A stretch of 41,262 nt of DNA from Bacteroidetes bacterium HGW-Bacteroidetes-1 (lineage in GTDB: Bacteria > Bacteroidota > Bacteroidia > Bacteroidales > F082). The position numbers were made by a program, and so were the translations under genes. Positions within the stretch are counted from its first letter, which is position 1. Each line of letters opens with the position of its first letter. The notes beneath the pieces are model-generated. The model worked only from the letters and a program-made list of their open reading frames with translations, made no database searches and was not told the origin of the DNA. The stretch is from positions 1 through 41,262 of the forward strand of contig PHDU01000027.1 of the NCBI GenBank assembly GCA_002842755.1, in the 5' to 3' direction. Below, piece after piece: positions 33,131 to 41,194 of this stretch.

Positions 33131-34318
33131 ATGAAAAAATTGTATTTAAACTGGTTTCATCTAAAATATTTAATAATGATCTTGTTTGTTGCGACTTTGA
33201 TCAGCTCAAAATCAGCTTTTTCGCAAATTGATTGTATCATAAGCACTTCACACCAAATGCCTGTTTGTTCCGGCACTTCAGTAACCCTTGAGGTTGCCAC
33301 TGGTGAAAACTTGATCTACTTTTGGTCACCTGGTGGTTTTACAACATCATCAATTACCATAGAAGCAGATGAATCGTTGATTTTCGATGTTCTTGTAACT
33401 GATACATTGAATGATATAACATGCCAGAGTGAGCCCTTCAACTTTGAAGTTCACCCGACTTTTCAGATTGATTTTGAGCAAATGCAATTGACATGTACGA
33501 ATGGTGATAATGACAATGGGAATACAGCTATGATGCGAGCAACAGCAAATGGAGAAAGCGGACCTTATAACTATGAATGGGATGTGAGACCCACACAAAT
33601 AGCACCCGGAAACCCCTCTGTTGCCATTGGACTGAAAGCCCACCTTTGGTATTATATCAACATTACCGATCAGTATGGCTGCATTCAATACGATTCAGTT
33701 TTTACGCGCGCTTTTTCTAATCCTGTTGTCGAAATTATTACGACTCCGGATACAGCCTACATTCAAAATCCTTATGTGACAATAGAATTCAATAATTTGT
33801 CTGCTGATTCAGTTTCTGTTATTTCAAATTTTTGGGAATTAGGAGATGGTAGTCCTCGTTCTGATCTTGAAAGCCTCACACATGTTTACAGTGAAATTGA
33901 TGACTATATTGTCGTCTTAACAGTCTTTAATGAGCATGGATGTGATACAGTTTTCACCAAAGATGTCAAAGTTCTGCCCATTAAACTTAAAGTCCCTAAT
34001 ATCATTACACCCAATGGAGACAATATAAACGATATATTATTTATTACAGAAGGGGCTGATGAAACTGAACCTGATGAAAGCTTCAAATCTGCCTTTAGCT
34101 CTGGCGCCATCAAACCATTGTCTGCCTATTATCAACGCACTTCATTGGTAATTTTTAACCGGCAGGGCAGAAAAGTTTATGAATCAACAGATTACAATAA
34201 CGATTGGGGAGCAGATGGCTTAAAAGACGGCGTTTATTTTTATGTGTTGCATTGCGAGGGATTTAAAAGTAATGAGGTTTATAAAGGATCAATTACTATT
34301 ATGGGAAGGGGAAATTAA
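33131..34318 (+). CDS. Secreted PKD/gliding-motility-associated C-terminal (CHU_C) domain protein
   Basis: A 395-residue secreted protein. A signal peptide (about 1-31, ending SAFSQ) is followed by Ig-like or PKD-like regions. One PKD domain is clear near 205-295 (NFWELGDGSPR, HVYSEIDDYIVVLTVFNEHG). The C-terminal 100 residues are a CHU_C type B sorting domain: VPNIITPNGDNINDILFI, LVIFNRQGRKVYES, WGADGLKDGVYFYVL and YKGSITIMG. Type B domains direct export by the type IX system. It differs from the type A tails of the other four cargo genes in the window. It has its own -7 box and lies just upstream of the DUF1573-yajC operon. Confidence 0.9.
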   Translation: MKKLYLNWFHLKYLIMILFVATLISSKSAFSQIDCIISTSHQMPVCSGTSVTLEVATGENLIYFWSPGGFTTSSITIEADESLIFDVLVTDTLNDITCQSEPFNFEVHPTFQIDFEQMQLTCTNGDNDNGNTAMMRATANGESGPYNYEWDVRPTQIAPGNPSVAIGLKAHLWYYINITDQYGCIQYDSVFTRAFSNPVVEIITTPDTAYIQNPYVTIEFNNLSADSVSVISNFWELGDGSPRSDLESLTHVYSEIDDYIVVLTVFNEHGCDTVFTKDVKVLPIKLKVPNIITPNGDNINDILFITEGADETEPDESFKSAFSSGAIKPLSAYYQRTSLVIFNRQGRKVYESTDYNNDWGADGLKDGVYFYVLHCEGFKSNEVYKGSITIMGRGN

Positions 34319-34363
34319 CAAGTTTCCTTAAATTCGCAAAAAATATTTTGGTAATTTTATTCT

Positions 34364-34825
34364 ATGAAAAAAATACTTTTTAACCTGATTGCTCCCTTTA
34401 TCGTGTTTGTTTTGATAATTTCTTGTCAAAATGAGCAAAAAAACATTCCTGCCAACCTGGTCAATAATCCTAAAACTGCTTTAGGAGAACAAAGTAACGA
34501 AGTATCTGAAATATCATTTACGACACTGGAACATGATTTTGGTCGTTTAATACATGGCGAAAAAGTAAGCCATATTTTCAAATTTAAAAATACTGGCAAG
34601 GCTGATTTATTGCTAAGTAAAGTTAGTGCAAGCTGCGGTTGTACTGCCAGCAAATTTACCAAAGAACCTGTTAAACCCGGGCATGAAGGTACAGTTGAAG
34701 TCATCTTTGACTCTAACGGCCAACGCGGAATTCAAAATAAAACCGTCACAGTAATCACAAACGGGCGGCCTCAAAATACTGTGCTTCGAATCAAAGCGCA
34801 GGTAACTACTCCTGAATCTTATTAA
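34364..34825 (+). CDS. DUF1573 domain lipoprotein
   Basis: A 153-residue protein with a type II signal peptide; the lipobox is VLIISC with Cys near residue 22. The mature part is one DUF1573 domain: [58 protein letters not shown] and TVTVITNG, an Ig-like beta-sandwich. Function is unknown. In many Bacteroidota the gene stands directly before yajC, as here with a 10-nt gap. The usual upstream nusB is absent and a CHU_C protein gene occupies that position. Confidence 0.92.
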   Translation: MKKILFNLIAPFIVFVLIISCQNEQKNIPANLVNNPKTALGEQSNEVSEISFTTLEHDFGRLIHGEKVSHIFKFKNTGKADLLLSKVSASCGCTASKFTKEPVKPGHEGTVEVIFDSNGQRGIQNKTVTVITNGRPQNTVLRIKAQVTTPESY

Positions 34826-34835
34826 AATTTATACT

Positions 34836-35162
34836 ATGAACTTAATGAACATTTTACTTTTTTCTCCGCCCGCTGAGGGTCAGGAAAGCGGAGGCTTGAT
34901 GTCTTTCTTGCCATTAATTCTTATTATGGTGGTTTTCTATTTCTTTTTCATTCGACCTCAAATGAAGAAAGCCAAAGACCAGAAAAAATTCCGAGAAGCC
35001 TTAAAAAAAGGTGATAAGGTTATAACAATTGGCGGAATTCATGGGAAAATTGCCGAAGTTAGAGACACAACAATTCTGCTGGAAGTTGAAGGCGCAAACA
35101 AACTTCTGTTTGAAAAAAGCGCTGTCATTTCTGATAGTTCTCAGGTAGGACTGGCAAAGTAA
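34836..35162 (+). CDS. yajC: Preprotein translocase accessory subunit YajC
   Basis: YajC binds SecDF and assists Sec-dependent export at the inner membrane. The 108-residue protein has a short N-terminal segment, one transmembrane helix ([20 protein letters not shown]) and the conserved cytosolic part [19 protein letters not shown], ending IQ-like in the standard way ([11 protein letters not shown]). It is 10 nt after the DUF1573 gene and likely co-transcribed. A 13-bp hairpin follows its stop. Confidence 0.96.
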   Translation: MNLMNILLFSPPAEGQESGGLMSFLPLILIMVVFYFFFIRPQMKKAKDQKKFREALKKGDKVITIGGIHGKIAEVRDTTILLEVEGANKLLFEKSAVISDSSQVGLAK

Positions 35163-35186
35163 TCCACATGTTATGAATCGATTATG

Positions 35187-35228
35187 AATCAATAGGATTT
35201 TTACTATTTAAAGAGAATCCTATTGATT
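35187..35228 (+). terminator. Terminator-like hairpin between yajC and ybbR-like gene
   Basis: AATCAATAGGATT (35187-35199) and AATCCTATTGATT (35216-35228) form a perfect 13-bp stem with a 16-nt loop, followed by the T-rich TTATTTT. It lies 25 nt after the yajC stop. It would split the usual yajC-ybbR-coaE transcript or attenuate it. Confidence 0.6.
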
Positions 35229-35257
35229 TTATTTTAAAATTGTACCCATCAAAGAAT

Positions 35258-35281
35258 TCTCAGAAATTTATTTTTCTGAGA
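35258..35281 (+). promoter_or_regulatory. Leader hairpin just upstream of the ybbR-like start codon
   Basis: TCTCAGAAA (35258-35266) and TTTCTGAGA (35273-35281) form a perfect 9-bp stem with a 6-nt loop, ending 16 nt before the ATG at 35298. It could mask or position ribosome binding. It is separate from the larger hairpin at 35187-35228. Confidence 0.4.
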
Positions 35282-35297
35282 TAATTACTATAATCCA

Positions 35298-36275
35298 ATG
35301 AGTCAAAATGAAAATGATATTAAAAGTCAGGTAGTCTTAAAAAAAAGACGAAAAATCCTGACGTTTCTGTTTTTTCTGTTTTTTTCATCCTTCTTATGGA
35401 TTTTAATAAAGCTCTCAGTTTCATACATCATACCATATAAATTGGATTTTGTACTTTTTGATTTACCTGCCAATATGTGGATAAGTGAAGATCAGTCGAC
35501 CCAAAGTTTGAGCATTTCAATTAATACAACCGGATTTAAATTACTAAAAATAAAATATTTAGCTTCAAAAAGGGGAACAATTCATTTTCCATTGAGTCAA
35601 CTCCCCTATCGAAAGCAAAATGAAAACACGTATTATCTTAATACACTCAACTTACAAGATTTGATTGCAGGTTTTCTTGGTATCAATGAAAAGGATATTG
35701 AATTTATTGAAAAGGAGATCTTTTTCCGAATTGTACCCATGCAAAGTAAGAAGGTTCGTATAGAGGTAGATTCAAAAATTAATTTTAAAGAACAATACAG
35801 GCAGTATGGCCCAATAAAAGTTTTTCCCAAAAGCGTTGAGGTTTTTGCACCTAAAGCAATTCTCGATACATTAAGCTATATTACTACAGAGACTATTTCA
35901 GGAAAAGACATTGATTTGCCCATTGATGACTCCTTGAATCTTAAATACGACGAGTCCTTAATAAGACCTTCATTGCGCAAAATTGCAATTCATATTGATG
36001 TTGAAAAGTACACCGAATCTTCTGTAAAATTAAATGTCATAAAGCCAGGAAAACCAAGGATAAAAGTATTTCCTGTTGAGGTTGAAGTCTTTTTTTCCGT
36101 AGCACTAAAAGATTTTGATTCACTTTCCAAAGATCAGTTTGTGGCAGCTATTGATACATCCGGACTTTATGCGAGAAAGAAACTATTATCGGTATTTTTA
36201 AAGCAAAAGCCTTCTTTTGTTAAAATTATTCGTATAGAACCCGAGCAAGTTGAATATATCATTTTAAAGCAATGA
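35298..36275 (+). CDS. YbbR-like domain membrane protein
   Basis: A 325-residue protein with one N-terminal transmembrane helix (about 19-45, KILTFLFFLFFSSFLWILIK) after a positively charged cytosolic start. The rest is extracytoplasmic beta-rich sequence with YbbR-like repeats, for instance KSVEVFAPKAILDTLSYI near 180-195. YbbR proteins elsewhere regulate c-di-AMP cyclases; in Bacteroidota the protein is encoded beside coaE and its role is not known. Its last codons overlap the coaE start by four bases (ATGA), so they are translationally coupled. Confidence 0.85.
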   Translation: MSQNENDIKSQVVLKKRRKILTFLFFLFFSSFLWILIKLSVSYIIPYKLDFVLFDLPANMWISEDQSTQSLSISINTTGFKLLKIKYLASKRGTIHFPLSQLPYRKQNENTYYLNTLNLQDLIAGFLGINEKDIEFIEKEIFFRIVPMQSKKVRIEVDSKINFKEQYRQYGPIKVFPKSVEVFAPKAILDTLSYITTETISGKDIDLPIDDSLNLKYDESLIRPSLRKIAIHIDVEKYTESSVKLNVIKPGKPRIKVFPVEVEVFFSVALKDFDSLSKDQFVAAIDTSGLYARKKLLSVFLKQKPSFVKIIRIEPEQVEYIILKQ

Positions 36276-36859
36276 TAAAAGTTGCCATAACCGGCAATAT
36301 GGGAAGTGGTAAATCGATTGTATGCTTCCTGTTCGAGCGTTTGAAAGTGCCTGTATTTTACGCTGATCAAGAGGCAAAAAAACTATATTCAAGACCTGAT
36401 ATCTATCAAAAAATGCGTCTTTACTTTGGACGTTCTGTGTACGACAAGCAAAAAGACATTATTCCTTCGAAATTAGCAAAACGAATTTTTAATAAGCCAG
36501 AAGACTTAACATTTGTGAATAACCTGATTCACCCTGCTGTTTACGAACGTTTTGAAGAATGGCTTAAAGAACTTAAGGGTTCTAAGTATATTCTGTATGA
36601 AGCTGCTATACTTTTTGAAACAAAGAGCGAATCGAAATTCGATAAAGTTATTTTAGTTTCCGCACCTGAGTTTCTTCGTATCGAACGTATTTTATCACGC
36701 GATAAATCAAGTCTTAAAGCTATAAAAAGCAGGATGGAAAAGCAATGGCCTGAAGAGAAAAAAAATGCTCATTCTGATTTTGTGATAATCAATGATGGAA
36801 AAACAATGTTATTACCTCAGATTTTAAAAATTCACCGTTCGCTTCTTGAAAGTTATTGA
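36272..36859 (+). CDS. coaE: Dephospho-CoA kinase
   Basis: Catalyses the last step of CoA synthesis, phosphorylating dephospho-CoA at the 3'-OH with ATP. The P-loop GNMGSGKS is at 8-15. Next is VFYADQEAKKLYSRP with the conserved Asp of the DxxAK-like motif, then LAKRIFNKPEDL, LIHPAVYERFEEWL, the AAILFE segment and RIERILSRDKSSLKAIKSRM, the lid with substrate-binding Arg residues. The 195-residue length is normal. The start is fixed by the overlap with the ybbR-like stop codon. It is the last gene of this operon; no clear terminator follows. Confidence 0.95.
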   Translation: MIKVAITGNMGSGKSIVCFLFERLKVPVFYADQEAKKLYSRPDIYQKMRLYFGRSVYDKQKDIIPSKLAKRIFNKPEDLTFVNNLIHPAVYERFEEWLKELKGSKYILYEAAILFETKSESKFDKVILVSAPEFLRIERILSRDKSSLKAIKSRMEKQWPEEKKNAHSDFVIINDGKTMLLPQILKIHRSLLESY

Positions 36860-37046
36860 AGCATTGCATTTAAAACTGCTATATTTTCCAAGACTCCTCC
36901 TCTTTCTTTTGTTCTATTCTATTAGAAAGCTTCAGAATATGAGATTTCTTAATTGAATATTTAAGTAATAAATTACCTCTTAGTATTGGTAAATAATAAC
37001 AATTTATTGTTATCAAATTTTCATACTGCTTCTTCTATTTCTTAGT

Positions 37047-37062
37047 GTTCCAAAATTGGAAC
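37047..37062. repeat. Inverted repeat GTTCCAA-AA-TTGGAAC
   Basis: A perfect 7-2-7 inverted repeat. A 12-bp part of it (37048-37059) returns in inverted orientation at 37188-37199, so the two sites bracket about 128 nt that include the 11-bp hairpin. It may be a pair of regulator sites or the ends of a decayed small element. Confidence 0.45.
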
Positions 37063-37160
37063 ATACACTTTGAAATTTGAAATTCTGCAATCAATTTGAT
37101 AATTATTTAAAAAACTGATATGATGTATTTTACATTTTCTGTTGAAAGAATATTCAGTCT

Positions 37161-37185
37161 ATTAAAGTACTTTTAGTACTTTAAT
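37161..37185. repeat. Perfect 11-bp hairpin with 3-nt loop
   Basis: ATTAAAGTACT (37161-37171) and AGTACTTTAAT (37175-37185) are perfectly complementary around a TTT loop. It has only two G-C pairs, no T-run follows, and it is 300 nt after coaE, so it is a poor terminator candidate. Confidence 0.5.
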
Positions 37186-37213
37186 TGCCAATTTTGGAAT
37201 TGAACGTCTCAAA

Positions 37214-37345
37214 ATGGGAATAAATGGAAGTGGTAATTGCATAACTAAATTTATTTATCCTGCTATAGCAAGGCTTCCAGCTATTATGATTATTATCGGT
37301 ATAATTTTTGATCAGTTTTATCAGATTAAAAAATCAATCAATTAA
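37214..37345 (+). CDS. Possible 43-aa membrane microprotein
   Basis: An ATG at 37214 opens 43 codons ending in TAA at 37345. The product starts MGINGSGNCITK, then has a hydrophobic helix (FIYPAIARLPAIMIIIGIIF), and ends in a basic tail with lysines. The layout, a short polar N-terminus, one transmembrane helix and a Lys-rich tail, is plausible for a small membrane protein. It ends 21 nt before the next gene. Chance ORFs of this size are common in AT-rich DNA, and I recognise no family. Confidence 0.25.
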   Translation: MGINGSGNCITKFIYPAIARLPAIMIIIGIIFDQFYQIKKSIN

Positions 37346-37366
37346 TACTTATTTAACATAAAGTAA

Positions 37367-38902
37367 GTGAAAAATTTTACAAAATATATACTCATTTTAC
37401 TCCTTACCTTTTTTATAACCTTTGTAGGCTTTGACTTGAAATCTCAAAGTATAGATAAAGAAGATTCAAACCTTGTTATCGTTTTTAAACATGACAATAA
37501 TTTCTCAGATCAGTTTCATAACAAACCTATGAATTTTAATATCCGTTTGGATATTGATCGCCTGAAAAAACTTCAGCCGGAAGAAAGGGAAACCGAAGCA
37601 ACTTATTACTTCCCTGACACCATACTTCTTTATTCTGTTGGTGATAATCCAAAACGCTATAATTATTTTTATTCTCAAAAAGGTGAACGACTCATCACCT
37701 TTATCAAAGAATTCAAAAACAACGATTGGACCAATAAATCTTTTGAAAATTGTTCATACGATGAATTTGGCAACCTGCTCACTTCCACATGGCAAAAGTG
37801 GGAAAATGGTGGTTGGGTCAATACTATTAAATCTATTTATACCTATACCACGAACAGAAAGGTATTAACATATATAGGTCAACAATGGAACGGTTCGTCA
37901 TGGGTCAACCAGAATAAAACCACAAATTCCTATGACGTAAGCGGGAACGCAGTTGCCATACTTATGGAAACCTGGATATCTGGAAACTGGACAAATGTTT
38001 CTTATGAATTATACACCTATGATTCAAGCAATAACAGGCTGACTGGATCGCGTCAGGTTTGGATAAATGGCGGTTGGTTAAACGATCAGCAATATACATA
38101 TACATACAATGCCAATAACAGCATGCTTACCAGCATCATTGAAAATTGGTCCAATGGTGAATGGACTTTATTTTATAAAGAAACGTACATATACAATACA
38201 TCCAATCAACCCATCCAAGTCACAGGGCAATTATGGACAGGCTCTGTCTGGGCATTTAGCGAAAAATATACATATACCTACAATATTCTTGGTTTTGTAA
38301 CAATGGCAGTTGGTGAAAAATGGGAAAACAACCAATGGGTCTTTTATGAAAGAGGACAGTTTGGACATAATAATTTTGGAGGAATACAGTCCTCTCTTCG
38401 CGAACTTTGGTCAGCCAACAATTGGATGAATTCAAACCTGACCAATTACAATTATGATGTAAGTGGAAACGCTCTCATTTGCGATCTTTATTTCTGGGAC
38501 GGAAATTCCTGGATTCAAAATCAGGATGGAATCATGAGACTCTATTATTCATATAGCATTAATACAAAGGATGTAACGGGTTATAAAGCTTTGGCAAGTT
38601 ACACCTCAATTCAGGTTGGTATTCCAGATTCTGAAATGGAAAATAAACAGACTTTGACATTAACCCCCAACCCTGCCAATGATAAAGTAATCCTTCATTT
38701 TGAATTATCGAATGATGTTGAAACAGAAATATATATTTATAACAATGCTGGAGTAAAGGTGATTGAAGTTGCTAAATGCAAGATGAATAAAGGCAAAAAA
38801 AATATTACTCTGTCCGTCAATGACCTTCCTTCAGGGATGTATATGGTCCGTTTAACGGCAGGCAATCAAACAAAACATGTTAAATTATTAATAACGAAAT
38901 AA
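37367..38902 (+). CDS. Secreted Trp-rich tandem-repeat protein with T9SS type A sorting domain
   Basis: A 511-residue protein with a signal peptide (about 1-27, KNFTKYILILLLTFFITFVG). The start is GTG; no ATG fits. From about 110 to 400 it is built of roughly eight imperfect repeats of about 40 residues with the core W-x-N-G-x-W followed by Y-x-Y-(N/D) and a Gly/Asn turn, e.g. WENGGWVNTIKSIYTYTTN, WISGNWTNVSYELYTYDSSN and WINGGWLNDQQYTYTYNANN. The pattern recalls YD/RHS-type strands, but the RHS core and cage residues are absent. The end is a T9SS domain (LTLTPNPANDKVILHFELS, LPSGMYMVRL). The function is unknown; carbohydrate or surface binding would suit exposed Trp. Confidence 0.85.
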   Translation: MKNFTKYILILLLTFFITFVGFDLKSQSIDKEDSNLVIVFKHDNNFSDQFHNKPMNFNIRLDIDRLKKLQPEERETEATYYFPDTILLYSVGDNPKRYNYFYSQKGERLITFIKEFKNNDWTNKSFENCSYDEFGNLLTSTWQKWENGGWVNTIKSIYTYTTNRKVLTYIGQQWNGSSWVNQNKTTNSYDVSGNAVAILMETWISGNWTNVSYELYTYDSSNNRLTGSRQVWINGGWLNDQQYTYTYNANNSMLTSIIENWSNGEWTLFYKETYIYNTSNQPIQVTGQLWTGSVWAFSEKYTYTYNILGFVTMAVGEKWENNQWVFYERGQFGHNNFGGIQSSLRELWSANNWMNSNLTNYNYDVSGNALICDLYFWDGNSWIQNQDGIMRLYYSYSINTKDVTGYKALASYTSIQVGIPDSEMENKQTLTLTPNPANDKVILHFELSNDVETEIYIYNNAGVKVIEVAKCKMNKGKKNITLSVNDLPSGMYMVRLTAGNQTKHVKLLITK

Positions 38903-38943
38903 CCAAATTAATAAATATTGAAACATTTTTAAACCCAACTATT

Positions 38944-41100
38944 ATGAAATCTTTATCACACCTTAAACATCTTGCATTCATTGCTACTGTTCTTTTTGCA
39001 ATCAATGTGAATGGTATTGCACAGAATCCAGAACCGTACATCACTGTTATTCAACCTAGCGAGGATAATATTGAATGGATTATCGGGCAAACGTATCTGA
39101 TCTCCTGGACTGACAATCTGACGCAGCCCGTATTAATCGAATTGGCCAATTACGGTGTTGCAACACCCACTTTTACAACAATTGCCTCTTCAGCTCCAGG
39201 CTCCACTTACAGCTGGACGATTCCTAATACTGTACCTGAAGGAGATAATTTTAAAATCAATATTTGGAGTACGGTAAATACGACCCTTTATGACGCCAGT
39301 AATCATCCTTTTAAAATTAAAGCAAATGCTTCAGGATCATTTATTAAGGTAGAACAACCCAGTCTTCCAGGCATAACATGGGTGAGGGGAACATCTAATT
39401 TAATTTCATGGTCAGATAATGTATCTGGCCCTGTAAATATTGAGTTAGCTAACTTGAATGATCCTGATAATCCTACTTACCATATGATTAAAACTGGAGC
39501 TGAAGGTTCAACTTGGGTTTGGGATATACCTGCTACAACCTATCCAATTGGAACTAAATATAAGATTAATGTTTGGGGTTCAGACAATACTATTGTAGGT
39601 TCTAGTGCACATTACTTTACTTTAGCAGACTATCCAGTTGGAGGTTCTATTGAAGTCCTCCAGCCAAGCGAAGAAAATATTTCCTGGTTAAGAGGATCAT
39701 CCTATTTGATTTCCTGGTTAGATAATATTTCTGGTCCTGTAAATATTGAATTAGCCAACTTGAATGATCCTGATCCTAATAATCATACTTATACAATGAT
39801 TGCTACTGGCATTGAAGGATCAACCTGGGTTTGGCCTGTTCCTGCTACAACCTATCCAGTTGGAACAAAATATAAAATTAATATTTGGGGAAATAATAAT
39901 AGTATTCATGGTTCAAGTGAGCACTATTTTGCACTTGCCGACAATCCTGTAGGTGGAAATATTACAGTTGTACAACCAAGTGAAGAAGGCATTACCTGGT
40001 TGAGAGGAACATCTCAACTTATTTCATGGAATCCAACAATACCTGGACCGTTTAATATTGAATTAGCCAACTTGAATGATCCAGACCCTAATAATCATTC
40101 TTATCATATGATTAAAACTGGAGTTGAAGGATCCACATGGGTATGGGCTATTCCTGCTATGACCTTTCCAGTTGGTGCAAAATACAAAATAAATGTCTGG
40201 GGTTCAAACAATACTATTGTAGGTTCAAGCACACATAATTTCGCATTGGCAGATTATCCATTAGGCGGTTCTATTGAAGTTCTTCAGCCAAGTGTTGTTG
40301 GAATCAAATGGCTTAGAGGGACTTCTCATCTAATTTCATGGAATCCAACAATTCCAGGACCGTTCAATATTGAATTAGCCAACTACAATGACCCAAATAG
40401 CTTTACTATGATTGCTACCGGAGTTGAAGGCTCAACCTGGGTTTGGCCTATACCTGCAACTACATTCCCCTTAGGAAGTCAATATAAAATAAATGTCTGG
40501 GGAAGCAACAATACAATTGTTGGTGCCAGCGCCAACTATTTCTCACTTGTTGACACTCCCGGCGGCACCATAGATGTTCTTCAACCTGATGGTGGTGAAA
40601 CCCTATATATAGGAACATCTTACCTGATTTCCTGGATTGATGACATTCCAGAATCTGTAAATATTGATTTAATTGGTGGAGCTACTTCACCTATTCCATT
40701 GGCTGATCATGTTGTTGGATCAACCCATGTTTGGAATATTAATAATCCAGCAATTCTACCCGGATCTAATTATCAAATTAAAATATATAGTACAATTAGC
40801 GGCGGTCCAGTAGGAATGAGCGCCACGACTTTTACCATTGCCAATCTTCCGCTCACTTTCTCTGTTTACCCCAACCCTGCCAGAGATGTTGTAAACGTCA
40901 AATTTGATGATTCTGCCACCGAAACATACACCATTCAGTTGATGGATCGATTCAATATGCTTATAAGTTCTCGAGTGTTAGATGCCGCTAATGTAAAAGA
41001 GTTACAGATTTCAACGGCTAACCTGCATAACGGAGTTTATTTCTTAACTGTTACATCCGATAAAACCAGATCCACGCAAAAGGTGATGGTTCAGCGATAG
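38944..41100 (+). CDS. Secreted protein with six Kre9/KNH-like repeats and T9SS type A sorting domain
   Basis: A 718-residue protein. A signal peptide (about 1-26, ending NGIAQ) is followed by six tandem units of about 100 residues (32-127, 131-229, 234-333, 338-437, 442-537, 541-634). Each has I-x-V-x-Q-P-S, a W-x-x-G-x-S-x-x-I-S-W strand, NIELANLNDP, EGSTWVW-x-I-P and YKIN-(V/I)-WG. These match the Ser-Thr-rich Kre9/KNH-type domain, first named from yeast cell-wall proteins and common in bacterial secreted proteins. Units 2-5 are very alike at the DNA level; 1 and 6 have diverged. The T9SS domain (about 638-718) has FSVYPNPARDVVNVKF and LHNGVYFLTV. It lies 41 nt after the Trp-repeat gene and is probably co-transcribed. 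Confidence 0.88.
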   Translation: MKSLSHLKHLAFIATVLFAINVNGIAQNPEPYITVIQPSEDNIEWIIGQTYLISWTDNLTQPVLIELANYGVATPTFTTIASSAPGSTYSWTIPNTVPEGDNFKINIWSTVNTTLYDASNHPFKIKANASGSFIKVEQPSLPGITWVRGTSNLISWSDNVSGPVNIELANLNDPDNPTYHMIKTGAEGSTWVWDIPATTYPIGTKYKINVWGSDNTIVGSSAHYFTLADYPVGGSIEVLQPSEENISWLRGSSYLISWLDNISGPVNIELANLNDPDPNNHTYTMIATGIEGSTWVWPVPATTYPVGTKYKINIWGNNNSIHGSSEHYFALADNPVGGNITVVQPSEEGITWLRGTSQLISWNPTIPGPFNIELANLNDPDPNNHSYHMIKTGVEGSTWVWAIPAMTFPVGAKYKINVWGSNNTIVGSSTHNFALADYPLGGSIEVLQPSVVGIKWLRGTSHLISWNPTIPGPFNIELANYNDPNSFTMIATGVEGSTWVWPIPATTFPLGSQYKINVWGSNNTIVGASANYFSLVDTPGGTIDVLQPDGGETLYIGTSYLISWIDDIPESVNIDLIGGATSPIPLADHVVGSTHVWNINNPAILPGSNYQIKIYSTISGGPVGMSATTFTIANLPLTFSVYPNPARDVVNVKFDDSATETYTIQLMDRFNMLISSRVLDAANVKELQISTANLHNGVYFLTVTSDKTRSTQKVMVQR
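39037..40845 (+). repeat. Six tandem coding repeats of about 300 nt
   Basis: These correspond to the six Kre9/KNH-like units. Units 2 to 5 (39334-40557) share long near-identical stretches, for example around the NIELANLNDP and EGSTWVW codons, pointing to recent duplication within the gene. Copy number may vary between strains. Confidence 0.75.
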
Positions 41101-41124
41101 ACGGTTTAAAGTTTCAATATTTGG

Positions 41125-41158
41125 ACAACCCCGCCACATTCATTTGTGGTGGGGTTGT
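41125..41158 (+). terminator. Strong intrinsic terminator after the Kre9/KNH-repeat gene
   Basis: ACAACCCCGCCAC (41125-41137) and GTGGTGGGGTTGT (41146-41158) form a 13-bp GC-rich stem with one wobble pair and an 8-nt loop, starting 25 nt after the stop codon. A short T-rich tail follows. It is the most GC-rich hairpin in the window. Confidence 0.8.
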
Positions 41159-41194
41159 TTGTGCTATTAACCTGAGTTCGACATAAGCAAAACG

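Larger units (their letters stand above)
36860..37366. other. Long intergenic region with several inverted repeats and a possible microprotein
   Basis: This 507-nt, very AT-rich gap between coaE and a T9SS protein gene holds GTTCCAA-AA-TTGGAAC (37047-37062), a perfect 11-bp hairpin (37161-37185), and CCAATTTTGGAA (37188-37199), which is the inverted copy of TTCCAAAATTGG (37048-37059). A 43-codon ORF lies at 37214-37345. I see no tRNA-like fold and no known riboswitch. Confidence 0.55.

Noticed and set aside
37367-38902. RHS/YD-repeat polymorphic toxin
   Set aside because: There is no RHS core motif, no toxin tip and no immunity gene; the protein ends in a T9SS sorting domain.
39037-40845. 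Tandem repeats considered as a CRISPR array or minisatellite
   Set aside because: The units are about 300 nt, keep one reading frame and encode a recognisable beta-domain, so they are protein repeats.
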